Source: Eggerthella timonensis
Lineage (GTDB): Bacteria; Actinomycetota; Coriobacteriia; Coriobacteriales; Eggerthellaceae
NCBI RefSeq assembly: GCF_900184265.1
Contig: NZ_FXXA01000002.1
Location: 1,386,918-1,450,917 of the forward strand
Length of the DNA stretch: 64,000 nt
Direction: 5' to 3'
The notes beneath the pieces are model-generated. The model was given only the letters and a program-made list of their open reading frames with translations. It searched no databases and had not been told where the DNA came from. Every line of letters starts with the position of its first letter. Position 1 is the stretch's first letter. The translations under genes and the position numbers were made by a program. This document shows, one piece after another, positions 34,662 to 43,728 of the stretch.

Positions 34662-37091
34662 ATGTCAGGAACGAGCAGCCCGCACGACGGGCTCACGCGC
34701 AGGAGCTTTTTGAAGGCGACGGGCGCAGCGGCGGGGGCCTTGGGTCTCGCGGGCGCCGCCGGCATGGTCACGGCCGACACCTGGCTCGCACCGACGCAGG
34801 CCCACGCCGAGACGGGGGAGCGGGTGGCGCATCTCTGCCACCAATTCCATTGCCTGACCGGGTGCAACCTGAAGTGCACGATACGCGACGAGCGCGTGGC
34901 CCTTATCGAGCCCAGCGACCTCGTCGACGAGTCCCACAGCACTATCTGCCTACGCGGCATCAACGAGGTCGCGCACATCTACTCAAGCGATCGCCTGCAA
35001 ACGCCGCTCAGGCGCGTCGGCGAGCGCGGCGAGGGCAAATTCGAGCAGATCAGCTGGGACGAGGCCATCAAGGCCATCGCTGATGCCATCAACGAGTCGC
35101 ACGAGAAGCACGGTCCGGACTCGGTGTTCGTGCGCAAATCCACCGAGGCTTCCATCGGCTTCGACTTCATCGGTGCGCTGCTGAAGGCCGACCAGGGCGG
35201 AGAATGGGGCCTCGACCGAGGCCAGCCGAACGGGCAGACGCCTGCGTTCGGTGCATTCAGCTACTGTCCGACGCGTTCCATCTGGGAATTCTCCGATGCC
35301 GCCACCATCATCGAAGTGGGGCACAACCCGCTCGAGAGCGGCATCGTGTGGTCTCGCGCGCTGATGGAGGCGAAAGAAGCGGGCGCATACATCGCTGTGC
35401 TCGACCCGCGCTTCAGCGGTACCGCGTCGAAGGCCGATGCCTGGCTGCCGGTGCATCCGGGCACCGACGCTGCGGTCATCCAAGGAATGATCCGCGCCAT
35501 CGTCGACGAGAACTGGTACGACGAGGAGTTCGTCAAAGCCCATACGTCCCTGCCGTACCTCGTGGACAAGAAGACGGGCAAAAGCTACCGCAGCGCCGAG
35601 GAGCTGTGCCCGAATCCCACCGTGGTCACGGGGGAGGACGTCGGCAAGCCGTACGTCTGGGACGAGACGGCCAACGCCCCCGTGCTCTTTGACGAGGCGG
35701 GCGCCAATCCTGTTCTCGAGGGAAGCTGGACGGTCGACGGCAAGGAGCTCGTCACTGAATTCACGCTGATGAAGCAGTGGATCTCAGAATGCTCGCTCGA
35801 ATGGGCTGCGGAAACGTCGGGCATCGCGCAGGAAGCGATCGTCGATTTGGCCGACCGCTATGCGAACAACGGCCCCGCCATCATCGACTATGGTCTGGGC
35901 GGTCCCGACAAGTACACGAACGCCGACGTTCTGGGGCACTCGATGTCCATTCTCACCGCGCTGACCGGCAATTACGGCAGGAAGGGCTCGGGCTTCGGCT
36001 TCTATGGCGGCGTGGGTGCCGACGATCCGGTGGCAACGCTGAACAATTGGGAGCTTCCCGAGGAGTACGGCTACAACGATTCGGGCATGGCCATGTACGA
36101 TATGCCGTACAACGAGAACAACATCCATGTGGCGTTGACGTTCGGCGATGCGTTCACGCTTGAAGCAGCCAGCGCGAACGATACGCTCGCGTGGGTGAAG
36201 AGCCTCGACTTCTTCGCCATCATCGACATCTATCATTCGTCTGCCGTCGACTACGCCGACATCGTGCTGCCCGCGTGCACCAAGTTCGAGTGCGAGGAGG
36301 ACGTCAAGCAGCTGCGTGCGAGCTACGGTCACGTCATGCTGGCGAACGGCATGATCGAGCCTTTGTTCGAGTCGAAGAGCGATCTGCAGATCGAGCGTTT
36401 GCTGGCCGCCCAATGGGGCCTTGAGAAGCTGCTCCCCGAGAGCTACGAGGAGCTGGCTCGCTTTTCGCTCGAGGGCGTGGAAGAGCTCGATCCGAACATG
36501 AAGGGCATCACCTACGATGCGCTTCTGAAGAACGGCGGCTGCATGCCGGTTGCCGGCGCGGGTCCCGATTACCGTCCCGACGGCCATGCCGATCAGGTGT
36601 ACGGCACGCCTTCGGAGCGTATCGAGCTGTACTACGAGTACCTGCTCGACCAGGGCCACCAATTCCCCGTATACGAGGATGCAAACGAGGCGTTCGAGAA
36701 GAACCCCTTGAAGGAAGCGTATCCGCTGTACTTCGTGCAGGGCAAGTCGCGCTATCGCATCCACGCCTACTACAGCGCTTCCCCGTGGTTTCAGGAGGAT
36801 TTCGGCCCGTACGTCAACATCTTCCCGTCCGACGCCGAGGAGCGCGGCATCCAAACCGGCGACGAGGTGAAGGTGTACAACGACCGCGGCTCGTTCGTAT
36901 GCAAGGCGCACGTGAACCCCAGCTTGCAGCCGGGCGTGCTGTTCATGGCGGAGACGACGTACACGAAATACTACCCGGAAGGGTTCCTCCAGAACGTGAC
37001 GAACTCGGCACGCAACGAGCGGTGCTACGAGATGTTCCACGGCCCTCAGATTCCCTATAACGACACGCTCGTCCAGATCGAAAAAGCGTAG
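34662..37091 (+). CDS. Tat-exported molybdopterin oxidoreductase, DMSO-reductase family (Mo operon 2 catalytic subunit)
   Basis: An 809-residue paralogue of the operon 1 subunit. The Tat leader is LTRRSFLKATGA (11-22). The cluster cysteines are C64, C68, C72 and C96, with an extra C59. Core motifs include SWDEAIKAIADAI near 131 and GLGGPDKYTNADVLGHSM. The residue matching the serine Mo ligand is again Asn190 (GQPN) by eye. The N-terminal 130 residues are close to operon 1, but the substrate funnel region differs strongly, so it probably has a different substrate. It has a strong GAGGAGG before ATG. It heads an operon with ferredoxin and NrfD genes. Confidence 0.92.
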   Translation: MSGTSSPHDGLTRRSFLKATGAAAGALGLAGAAGMVTADTWLAPTQAHAETGERVAHLCHQFHCLTGCNLKCTIRDERVALIEPSDLVDESHSTICLRGINEVAHIYSSDRLQTPLRRVGERGEGKFEQISWDEAIKAIADAINESHEKHGPDSVFVRKSTEASIGFDFIGALLKADQGGEWGLDRGQPNGQTPAFGAFSYCPTRSIWEFSDAATIIEVGHNPLESGIVWSRALMEAKEAGAYIAVLDPRFSGTASKADAWLPVHPGTDAAVIQGMIRAIVDENWYDEEFVKAHTSLPYLVDKKTGKSYRSAEELCPNPTVVTGEDVGKPYVWDETANAPVLFDEAGANPVLEGSWTVDGKELVTEFTLMKQWISECSLEWAAETSGIAQEAIVDLADRYANNGPAIIDYGLGGPDKYTNADVLGHSMSILTALTGNYGRKGSGFGFYGGVGADDPVATLNNWELPEEYGYNDSGMAMYDMPYNENNIHVALTFGDAFTLEAASANDTLAWVKSLDFFAIIDIYHSSAVDYADIVLPACTKFECEEDVKQLRASYGHVMLANGMIEPLFESKSDLQIERLLAAQWGLEKLLPESYEELARFSLEGVEELDPNMKGITYDALLKNGGCMPVAGAGPDYRPDGHADQVYGTPSERIELYYEYLLDQGHQFPVYEDANEAFEKNPLKEAYPLYFVQGKSRYRIHAYYSASPWFQEDFGPYVNIFPSDAEERGIQTGDEVKVYNDRGSFVCKAHVNPSLQPGVLFMAETTYTKYYPEGFLQNVTNSARNERCYEMFHGPQIPYNDTLVQIEKA

Positions 37092-37101
37092 GTGATGCGA
37101 C

Positions 37102-37719
37102 ATGACTAAGCTTGGGATAGCTATCAACAAGGGGCGCTGCATCGGTTGCCAGACGTGCGCTCACGCGTGCAAGATGCAGAACAACGTGCCCTCCGGCATG
37201 CGCTGGAACCGCGTGCTCACCGAAGGGTGCGACGTGGAAGACGGGGCATTGGGCGAGTTCCCGAACCTCAGCAGGAGCTACCTGCCCGTCGCCTGCCAGC
37301 ATTGCGAGAACCCCGCCTGCCTGCGCGTGTGCCCGACGGGCGCCACGTACAAGGACGATAAGGGCCGCGTGGAGGTCGACTACGAGAAGTGCATCGGCTG
37401 CCGCATGTGCATGGCGGCGTGCCCGTACAATGCGCGCGTGTTCAACTGGAGCGACCCGAAGCGCGAGCCCGATTTCAACTACGGCGATGCGGACGTGCCC
37501 GTGCGCGGCAAGGGCGTCGTGGAGAAGTGCACCCTGTGCAAGGAGCGCACCGATCGCGGCGACGAGCCCATGTGCGTGAAATGCTGCCCGGTCAAAGCCC
37601 GCACGTTCGGAGATCTCGACGATCCTGACAGCGAGATATCGAAGCTCGTCGTCGCTCGCAAGGCCGGTGTCCTCCTCGAGGAGCAAGGCACCCGCCCGCA
37701 AGTCCATTACTTCAATTAA
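37102..37719 (+). CDS. Four-cluster ferredoxin subunit, DmsB-like (Mo operon 2)
   Basis: A 205-residue protein with four [4Fe-4S] cysteine groups (CIGCQTCAHAC, CQHCENPACLRVCP, CIGCRMCMAACP, CTLCKERTD with CVKCCP). It has the same length as the operon 1 subunit and identical long stretches, including VPVRGKGVVEKCTLCKERTD. It links the Mo subunit to the NrfD anchor encoded downstream. The strong similarity of this subunit, in contrast to the catalytic subunit, suggests that the electron-transfer part is under tight constraint or has been homogenised. Confidence 0.93.
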   Translation: MTKLGIAINKGRCIGCQTCAHACKMQNNVPSGMRWNRVLTEGCDVEDGALGEFPNLSRSYLPVACQHCENPACLRVCPTGATYKDDKGRVEVDYEKCIGCRMCMAACPYNARVFNWSDPKREPDFNYGDADVPVRGKGVVEKCTLCKERTDRGDEPMCVKCCPVKARTFGDLDDPDSEISKLVVARKAGVLLEEQGTRPQVHYFN

Positions 37720-37735
37720 GGAGGAGGTGCGCATC

Positions 37736-38947
37736 ATGGGAACCTCTACGAAAACCAAAGCTGCCATCGGCGTGCTGGGCGCGCTGACGGTGGCGGGAGT
37801 CGCCGCTTGGATCTACCAGCTGATGGGCGGTCTCGGCGTGACCGGTATGAACAACGGCACGTCGTGGGGCCTCTACATCACGTGCTTCATGTTCTTCGTG
37901 GGCCTGTCGGCCGGCGGCCTCATCGTGGCTTCGTCGGCCAGCGTGTTCCACGTGGCCGAGTACAAGAAGGTGGCGCTTCCCGCCGTCATCCTGTCGACGG
38001 TGTGCATCTGCTGCGCCGGCATGTTCGTGCTCATCGACCTCGGCGGCATCCAGCGCGTGTGGCGCATCGTCACGGGGCCGAACGTGACCTCTCCTCTGTT
38101 CTGGGATATCTGCGTCATCACGCTGTACCTCGCCATCAACGTCGTGTACCTGTACTTCATGAAGTCGAAGAAGCCCGGCGCGCAGGGCAAGGTTGCCGTC
38201 GTGTCGCGCTTCGCGCTGCCCGTCGCCATCCTCGTGCACTCCGTGACGGCGTGGATCTTCGGCCTCGAGATGGCGCGCGAAGGCTGGTACTCGGCCATCA
38301 TGGCGCCGCTGTTCGTGGTGTCGGCCATGGACTCCGGCCTGGCCCTGCTGTTGCTCTCGCTCATGGGGCTCAACAAGTCCGGTCGGTTCAAAACCGACAA
38401 GAAGCTGCTGTCGAACCTGGCCGGCCTGCTGGCCACCTGCGTCGCCGTCGACGGCTTCCTCGTGGGCTGCGAAGTGCTGACCATGGCGTATCCGGGCGCC
38501 GCCGGCGCCGAGACGCTCGCCATCATGGCGACGGGCGCCACCGCCCCGTTTTTCTGGTTCGAGATCGTCGTGGGCATCCTCATCCCGTTCTGCATCCTCG
38601 TGTTCGCGAAGAACCGCGCGCGCATGGGGCTGGTGGCCGCCGCCAGCGTGTGCGTGGTGGCGGGCGTGTTCTTCAAGCGCGTGTGGCTGCTGCTCACCTC
38701 GTTCGTCGAGTTCAACGTGATGGGCGCTCCCGGCGTGGCCTCGGGCTCGACGGCCGCGGCCCACGCGACGGGGATCGACATGTGGGCCGTCGCCAGCTCG
38801 TACGCTCCCACCTGGGTGGAGATCGTCATCGCCGTCGGCGTGGTGTCCCTCGGAGCGCTCGCGTTCGTCGTGCTGACGCAGAAGCTGCTGCCCGGCCGCA
38901 CATCGAATCGCGAGGGCGTCGCGGCGCCGGCGGGCGAAGCCGCGTAA
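37736..38947 (+). CDS. NrfD-family membrane anchor (Mo operon 2)
   Basis: A 403-residue polytopic quinone-linked anchor with about ten helices, closely matching the operon 1 anchor (GLYITCFMFFVGLSAGGLIV, VKRVWLL-like FFKRVWLLLTSF near the C-terminus). The start was placed at ATG 37736, preceded by AAGGAGGAGG; the frame opens earlier without a ribosome site. It completes a three-subunit complex with 34662 and 37102. The operon seems to end here, and the TorD gene follows after about 190 bp. Confidence 0.92.
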   Translation: MGTSTKTKAAIGVLGALTVAGVAAWIYQLMGGLGVTGMNNGTSWGLYITCFMFFVGLSAGGLIVASSASVFHVAEYKKVALPAVILSTVCICCAGMFVLIDLGGIQRVWRIVTGPNVTSPLFWDICVITLYLAINVVYLYFMKSKKPGAQGKVAVVSRFALPVAILVHSVTAWIFGLEMAREGWYSAIMAPLFVVSAMDSGLALLLLSLMGLNKSGRFKTDKKLLSNLAGLLATCVAVDGFLVGCEVLTMAYPGAAGAETLAIMATGATAPFFWFEIVVGILIPFCILVFAKNRARMGLVAAASVCVVAGVFFKRVWLLLTSFVEFNVMGAPGVASGSTAAAHATGIDMWAVASSYAPTWVEIVIAVGVVSLGALAFVVLTQKLLPGRTSNREGVAAPAGEAA

Positions 38948-39140
38948 AGCGCGCGGTTGGCGAGCCGCGGTCGTCGCTTGCGACCCTTGCGACCCGCGGC
39001 TCTTCGCCCTGTCCGCCCGCTGGCCCGAGTCGTGCTCTTTCCCTCCCCGCGCACGGCTCGGGACGCTTCCGTTGCGGTATGCTATACGCCACGCACCTTG
39101 GTTCACGTTGCGCGCCTCGCGCTGAAAGGAGTTTTTCGCC

Positions 39141-39782
39141 ATGGCGAACGAGATTCCCTGGAAGACCCTGTCGGAAGCCTACGCGTTCATCGGGAACTCG
39201 CTGTTGAAGCCGATGACGATGACGTCGACGGTCGGCCTGGATCCGGCGTTCTGGGCATCGTTCCCCACGTTCGACGACGATGCCGTGGCCGAGGCCGTGG
39301 CATCGTGCGCGCGCTACGCCGAAGGCGCTGCTCAGCGCGGGGAGGCGGGCGAGGACGAGCCCCAGCGCGCCGCCGTCGAGTACACGAAGCTGTTCGTGGG
39401 CCCGCCGTCGCCTGCGGCGGCTCCGTGGGAGACGATGTACCGCGGCCAGGACGTAACCGTGGGATTCGGGCAGGCCACGTTCGAGATGCGCGAGTTGCTG
39501 CGCGCGGCGGGGCTCGAAGTGAAGAACGAGAACAACCAGTACGAGGACCACATGGGAATCGAGCTGCTGTACCTCTCGTCGCAGTGCGCCCGCATCGACG
39601 CAGGCATGGGCGATGCCCCCGAGGCCGAGGCCGTCGCCGACTTCATCGAGGGGCATCCGCTTTCCTGGGCCGAGTCGTTCCGCGCGCGCATCGCCGAGAC
39701 GGCTCCGAACGGCTATTTCGCGCCCCTCGTGGGACTGGCCCAAGCCCTGCTCGGCTGGCACGCGCAGGCGCTGCGTTCGTAA
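39141..39782 (+). CDS. TorD/DmsD-family Mo-enzyme chaperone
   Basis: A 213-residue all-helical chaperone of the TorD/NarJ superfamily. Signatures: VEYTKLFVGPPSPAAAPWET, DHMGIELLYLSSQCA and FIEGHPLSWAESF. Such proteins bind the Tat leader of the catalytic subunit and keep it unexported until the Mo cofactor is inserted. AAAGGAG precedes the ATG. It stands after Mo operon 2, and operon 1 has no chaperone gene of its own, so it may serve both. Confidence 0.9.
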   Translation: MANEIPWKTLSEAYAFIGNSLLKPMTMTSTVGLDPAFWASFPTFDDDAVAEAVASCARYAEGAAQRGEAGEDEPQRAAVEYTKLFVGPPSPAAAPWETMYRGQDVTVGFGQATFEMRELLRAAGLEVKNENNQYEDHMGIELLYLSSQCARIDAGMGDAPEAEAVADFIEGHPLSWAESFRARIAETAPNGYFAPLVGLAQALLGWHAQALRS

Positions 39783-39791
39783 GGAGAGCGC

Positions 39792-40322
39792 ATGGATTAC
39801 CTGCTCGAGATGGATTCGCCCGTCGGGCCGGTCACCGTCGCCAGCGACGGCGATGCGATCGTCGGCCTGTGGCTGGAAGGGCAGAAGCACTTCGAGGCCA
39901 CGCTCGAGGCGGCTGAGGAGCGGCCCGATCTGCCGGTGCTCGTCGAGGCGCGCGCTTGGCTCGAACGTTACTTCGCGGGCGGCGACCCCGGTGCGCTTCC
40001 TCCTGTGAATCCGCGCGGCACCGCGTTCCAGCAACGGGTGTGGACGCTGCTCGCCGAGATACCGTACGGCCGGCTGACCACGTACGGCCAGTTGGCGCGC
40101 CGCCTCGAGGAGCAGACGGGGAGCCGCACCTCGGCGCGCGCCGTGGGCAGCGCCGTCGGGCGCAATCCGATCTCCATCATCCTGCCGTGCCACCGCGTGG
40201 TGGGCTCGACCGGCAGCCTCACCGGGTACGCCGGCGGTCTGCAGAAGAAGATTGCGCTCTTGGGCATCGAGGGCGTCGACGTGGAAGCGTTGAGCGTCCC
40301 GAAGAGGGGAACGGCCCTGTAG
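39792..40322 (+). CDS. ogt: Methylated-DNA--protein-cysteine S-methyltransferase
   Basis: A 176-residue O6-alkylguanine-DNA alkyltransferase. The acceptor is C133 in the invariant PCHRVVGSTGSLTGYAGG block. The upstream FQQRVWTLLAEIPYGRLTTY and AVGRNPISIILPC complete the DNA-binding and active-site region. It removes alkyl groups from guanine in a suicide reaction. No Ada regulatory domain is present. It starts 9 nt after the TorD gene with AAGGAG, so it is probably co-transcribed with it, and ends at a strong terminator. Confidence 0.95.
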   Translation: MDYLLEMDSPVGPVTVASDGDAIVGLWLEGQKHFEATLEAAEERPDLPVLVEARAWLERYFAGGDPGALPPVNPRGTAFQQRVWTLLAEIPYGRLTTYGQLARRLEEQTGSRTSARAVGSAVGRNPISIILPCHRVVGSTGSLTGYAGGLQKKIALLGIEGVDVEALSVPKRGTAL

Positions 40323-40340
40323 GGGTCGCAACCACGCGCG

Positions 40341-40376
40341 CAACGAAAAACGGCCCCTGAGGGCCGTTTTTCGTTG
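40341..40376. terminator. Bidirectional intrinsic terminator
   Basis: Sixteen-pair perfect stem CAACGAAAAACGGCCC / GGGCCGTTTTTCGTTG, loop CTGA. The A5 and T5 tracts in the stem serve both strands. It separates convergent ogt (+) and the lipoprotein gene (-). Confidence 0.9.
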
Positions 40377-40398
40377 CGGTGCAGGCGGGGCGCGTATT

Positions 40399-41199
40399 CT
40401 AGAAGATCAGCGCGCCGTCCACCGTCATCGAGGTGACGTTGCCGTCCGCGTCGCAGGTGAGCAGCACGTTCGTGGTGGTCGCGTTGCCGTCGCCGTCGAG
40501 GATGGCGACGTCGTTCGCGTACTGGTAGCCGCCCTCCACGGGCGTCATGGCGGCCGTGGCCGGGTCGAAGCTCTGGAACGCGTAGTACGTGTTGTCGGCG
40601 ATGAGTCCCGGCAGCGCAGCCTCGACGGCTGCCACGGCCTTGGCCTGCGGATCCTCGGTGGGCTCGGGCGTCTCGGGCTCGGCGGGCGTTTCGGGCTGCG
40701 GCGCGGGCTCGGTTGCTGCCGGAGCCTGGTCGAGCAGCCACGTGGCCTCGGTGGCGCCGTCGTTCCAGAACAGGCGCTGCGAAGCGTACTGGTCGTCGAA
40801 CGTGAGCGTGCCGGACGCCGTCTCGCCCGCGGGCACCGAGATGACGCTGTTCGCGAACGTCGAGTTGACGGGAGGCATGCCGAACGACAGCAGGCATTCG
40901 GTGGAAAGTTCTTGCGCGTTCGAGTGCGCCTTCACATCGATCTGCACGTTCAGCTGGCCGTTCGCGCGGTCGATAGACTTCACGGTCACCTCGTAGTCGC
41001 GCCAGACGGCCGACTCGCCCACGGAGAGCGCCTTGAGCTTGGCCGCGTCGGTGACGGTGTAGCCGCTGCTCGACGAGCTGGCGTTCGGATCTGGCAAGTT
41101 GGGTTCTTCGGCTTTCGAGCCGCATCCGGTAAGCGCCAGCGCGAGGAACGCGCAGGCCGCGGTCGCAACGATCTTCTTGTTCAACGTGATTCCCTTCAT
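40399..41199 (-). CDS. Secreted lipoprotein of unknown function
   Basis: A 266-residue protein. The N-terminal signal ends in the lipobox LTGC26, so it is anchored on the outer face of the membrane. A serine-rich linker follows, then a beta-rich domain (about 45-165), a Pro/Glu/Thr-rich linker (PAPQPETPAEPETPEPTED) and a small C-terminal domain (about 190-266). I recognise no family; the first domain has the look of a DUF4352-like immunoglobulin-type fold. Monocistronic. Confidence 0.75.
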   Translation of the reverse strand: MKGITLNKKIVATAACAFLALALTGCGSKAEEPNLPDPNASSSSSGYTVTDAAKLKALSVGESAVWRDYEVTVKSIDRANGQLNVQIDVKAHSNAQELSTECLLSFGMPPVNSTFANSVISVPAGETASGTLTFDDQYASQRLFWNDGATEATWLLDQAPAATEPAPQPETPAEPETPEPTEDPQAKAVAAVEAALPGLIADNTYYAFQSFDPATAAMTPVEGGYQYANDVAILDGDGNATTTNVLLTCDADGNVTSMTVDGALIF

Positions 41200-41362
41200 T
41201 CGGTACGCGGCCGCGTGCAGACGGCCCGATTGCGTTTCCGTTGTATCATACCAGTTCGCTCATCGTGTGTAAGCGCCCCCTGTGTTAACCGCGCGCCGAA
41301 CATTCGCTCTGGCGCAAACCGCGCGCATGTGGTTTCATAAGCGCAGATTCCGAAAGGGGCGT

Positions 41363-42157
41363 ATGGACACCGCATTTCTACAGCAAGCGTTCTCCGATTC
41401 CCAGGTGCTCACGGTGCCGTGGAGCATCGACTACTTCTCCGTCGTCGTCGGCGTGCTGACCGGCGCCCTGTTCGCGTGCGACCGCAAGCTCGACATCATC
41501 GGCACGGTGGTGCTCGGCCTGCTCACGGGATACGGCGGCGGCATCATCCGCGACGTGCTGCTGCAGGACCACGGCGTGTACTTCACCTCGCATCCCGACC
41601 TCATCCTCATCTGCATCGCCATCTGCGCGTTCGTGTTCTACTTCCGCGGGCTGTTCCGCCATCTCGACGCCACGGTGTTCTTCGCCGACGCGTTGTCGGT
41701 GGGGCTGTTCGCGCTCGCCGGCGCCAGCAAGGCGTTCTCGCTCGAGCAGGGGTTCGTGCTGTCGGTCATCCTCGGCGCCATCACGGCGGTGGGCGGCGGC
41801 GCGGTGCGCGACATCTGCGTGGGCGAGACGCCCGGTATCTTCCAGCAGTCGAACTTCTACGCAGTGGCGGGCTTGGGCGGCTCGCTCGCGTTCGTGATCC
41901 TCGCCTATGTGGGCAGTCCGTTGCCGCTTGCGGGTGCGGCCTGCGTGTTCGTCGTCGTGTTCCTGCGGTATTGGAGCGTGTACTTCGATTGGAAGACGCG
42001 CAACGAGGCCGACCTCACGCCGCACGTGGCGCGCGGGGTGGGGAAGGTGAAGCGCATCGTGTCCGGCGTGTTCCTGCACGGCGGCGACGCCACCGTGGCG
42101 CAGAAGGAGCGCAGGCGCCGGGGTCGTTGGCGCCGCAGCCGCGAGAAGCGCGATTGA
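41363..42157 (+). CDS. UPF0126/TRIC-type membrane protein (YicG-like)
   Basis: A 264-residue protein with about seven helices arranged as two repeats, each holding a GGG..RD motif (GYGGGIIRDVLL at 57-67 and AVGGGAVRDICVGETP at 142-158). This is the diagnostic pattern of UPF0126 proteins, related to trimeric intracellular cation channels. It has a basic C-terminal tail (about 235-264). ATG 41363 has GAAAGGGG upstream. A frame open to 41282 is rejected as start. Confidence 0.88.
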   Translation: MDTAFLQQAFSDSQVLTVPWSIDYFSVVVGVLTGALFACDRKLDIIGTVVLGLLTGYGGGIIRDVLLQDHGVYFTSHPDLILICIAICAFVFYFRGLFRHLDATVFFADALSVGLFALAGASKAFSLEQGFVLSVILGAITAVGGGAVRDICVGETPGIFQQSNFYAVAGLGGSLAFVILAYVGSPLPLAGAACVFVVVFLRYWSVYFDWKTRNEADLTPHVARGVGKVKRIVSGVFLHGGDATVAQKERRRRGRWRRSREKRD

Positions 42158-42192
42158 GGACGCGCGGAGCTCAGATCGTATTCCGGATCGCT

Positions 42193-42242
42193 GTCGCCCG
42201 AACGACGGAGTTTTCTCGCCGAAACGTCGTCTTTCGGGCGAC
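42193..42242 (+). promoter_or_regulatory. Long hairpin upstream of rlmB
   Basis: GTCGCCCGAA-CGACG and CGTCG-TCT-TTCGGGCGAC can pair as a 10-bp outer and 5-bp inner stem over a 17-nt loop. It lies in the 250-bp gap before rlmB, which is otherwise without a gene. It may end the upstream transcript or fold in the rlmB leader. Confidence 0.4.
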
Positions 42243-42408
42243 TGCGGTCGATGCGGCCGTCGCCGACGCGCTCGCATGGCGATACGCTGAAGAAACGGGC
42301 GTCTTCGTCGTTGACCGCGTGCCCATCTGGCATACTGACCGTATCAACAACGTGCCGTGCGATGCCATGCCAGGATCGACGCGGAGAAGATGCGAAGGAT
42401 CGTGGAAC

Positions 42409-43155
42409 ATGGCTGATTTCATCGAGGGCAAGCGCCCCGTCATCGAGGCGCTGCGCACGGGCGTGCCCATCAAGAGCATTCTCATGGCAGACAACGTGCA
42501 GCGCGACGGCCTCATCGAGGATATCCTGCGCAAGGCGAAGCGCGTCGGCGCCACGGTCGAGATGGTGCCGCGCAAAGTGCTGGACGGCAAGTCCGACCGC
42601 GGCAGCCATCAGGGCGTCATGGCGAAGGCCGCGCCGTTTCCCTACGTGGGCATCGGCGACGTGATCGACGCGGCCGGGAAGTCGGCCGCAGAGCACGACG
42701 GCCGCGCGCTCGTGGTCATCCTCGACCATATCACCGACGCGGGCAACCTCGGCGCCGTGTCGCGCAGCGCTGAAGCGGTGGGCGCGTGCGGCATCGTGAT
42801 CCCCAACAAGCGCAGCGCGCACGTGGAGGCGTCCACCTACAAGAGCTCGGCCGGCGCCATCGCGCATGTGCCCGTGGCGCAGGTGTCGAACCTTGTGCAG
42901 ACGATGGGCCGCCTCAAGGACGAGGGCTTCTGGATCGCCGGCGCCACCGAGCACGCGAAGGATCTCATCTGGAACGCGAACCTCAAGGGCAAGATCGCGC
43001 TCGTGATGGGCAACGAGCAGGAGGGCATATCGCGCCTGGTCATGGAGCATTGCGACTTCCTCGTCAAGCTGCCCATCGAGGGCGAGGTGGCCTCGCTCAA
43101 CGTGGCCCAGGCCTCCACCGCCTGCATGTACGAGTGGCTGCGCCAGAACCAGTAG
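42409..43155 (+). CDS. rlmB: 23S rRNA (guanosine-2'-O-)-methyltransferase, RlmB/TrmH (SPOUT) family
   Basis: A 248-residue SPOUT methyltransferase. An N-terminal substrate-binding domain (EGKRPVIEALRTG) is followed by the knotted SAM domain with VVILDHITDAGNLGAVSRSA, VMGNEQEGIS and the terminal PIEGEVASLNVAQASTACMY. It would 2'-O-methylate a guanosine of 23S rRNA. The start ATG 42409 matches the family N-terminus; the frame extends far upstream only as a shadow of the previous gene. Together with the NYN protein gene downstream it forms the conserved rlmB-yacP pair. Confidence 0.93.
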   Translation: MADFIEGKRPVIEALRTGVPIKSILMADNVQRDGLIEDILRKAKRVGATVEMVPRKVLDGKSDRGSHQGVMAKAAPFPYVGIGDVIDAAGKSAAEHDGRALVVILDHITDAGNLGAVSRSAEAVGACGIVIPNKRSAHVEASTYKSSAGAIAHVPVAQVSNLVQTMGRLKDEGFWIAGATEHAKDLIWNANLKGKIALVMGNEQEGISRLVMEHCDFLVKLPIEGEVASLNVAQASTACMYEWLRQNQ

Positions 43156-43191
43156 GGCAGCGGCGGACGTACGGGTTGATGCGGACGGATC

Positions 43192-43728
43192 ATGGCCAAG
43201 CAACGTAAGAAGCTCCTCATTGTGGACGGGTACAACGTGCTGCGCTCCGGTAGCCGCTACCGCAACGCGCCCGATGAGGACTACACCGACGACACGTTCA
43301 ACGCGGCGCGCGAGATGCTCATCAACGACGTGGTGAACTACGCCGGTCGCGACTGGAAGGCCGTCATCGTGTTCGACGGCGCGAAGAACGCGTTCTCGAA
43401 CGGCGAAGCCGAGAAGGTCGGCGGCGTGCGCATCGTGTTCTCGCCGGCGGGCCAGTCGGCCGACAAGGTGATCGAGAAGCTGGCCCACGACGCGCGCGAG
43501 CGCCAGGTTGAAACGCTCGTCGTCACGAGCGACGCCACCGTCCAGGACACGACGTTCGGCTTCGGCGTGGACCGCATGAGCGCGGACGGCTTCTCGCGCG
43601 AGGTGGCCATGTATTACGAGGAGGCGCGCCTCGACGACACGCCCAAGGTTGCCGAGAAGAACACGGTAGCCTCGCGCATCGACCCCGCAACCCTCGCCAA
43701 GCTCAAGGCCCTCCGCGACGGCGCGTGA
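43192..43728 (+). CDS. NYN-domain (YacP/Rae1-like) ribonuclease-fold protein
   Basis: A 178-residue PIN/NYN-fold protein. LLIVDGYNVLRSG at the start holds the first catalytic aspartate (D12). Further acidic positions are in IVFDGAKN and TLVVTSDATVQDTTFG. YacP/Rae1 of Bacillus is a ribosome-associated mRNA endonuclease, and its gene is commonly next to rlmB, as here. It starts 36 nt after rlmB. Its stop codon lies inside the left arm of a 35-bp palindrome. Confidence 0.9.
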   Translation: MAKQRKKLLIVDGYNVLRSGSRYRNAPDEDYTDDTFNAAREMLINDVVNYAGRDWKAVIVFDGAKNAFSNGEAEKVGGVRIVFSPAGQSADKVIEKLAHDARERQVETLVVTSDATVQDTTFGFGVDRMSADGFSREVAMYYEEARLDDTPKVAEKNTVASRIDPATLAKLKALRDGA

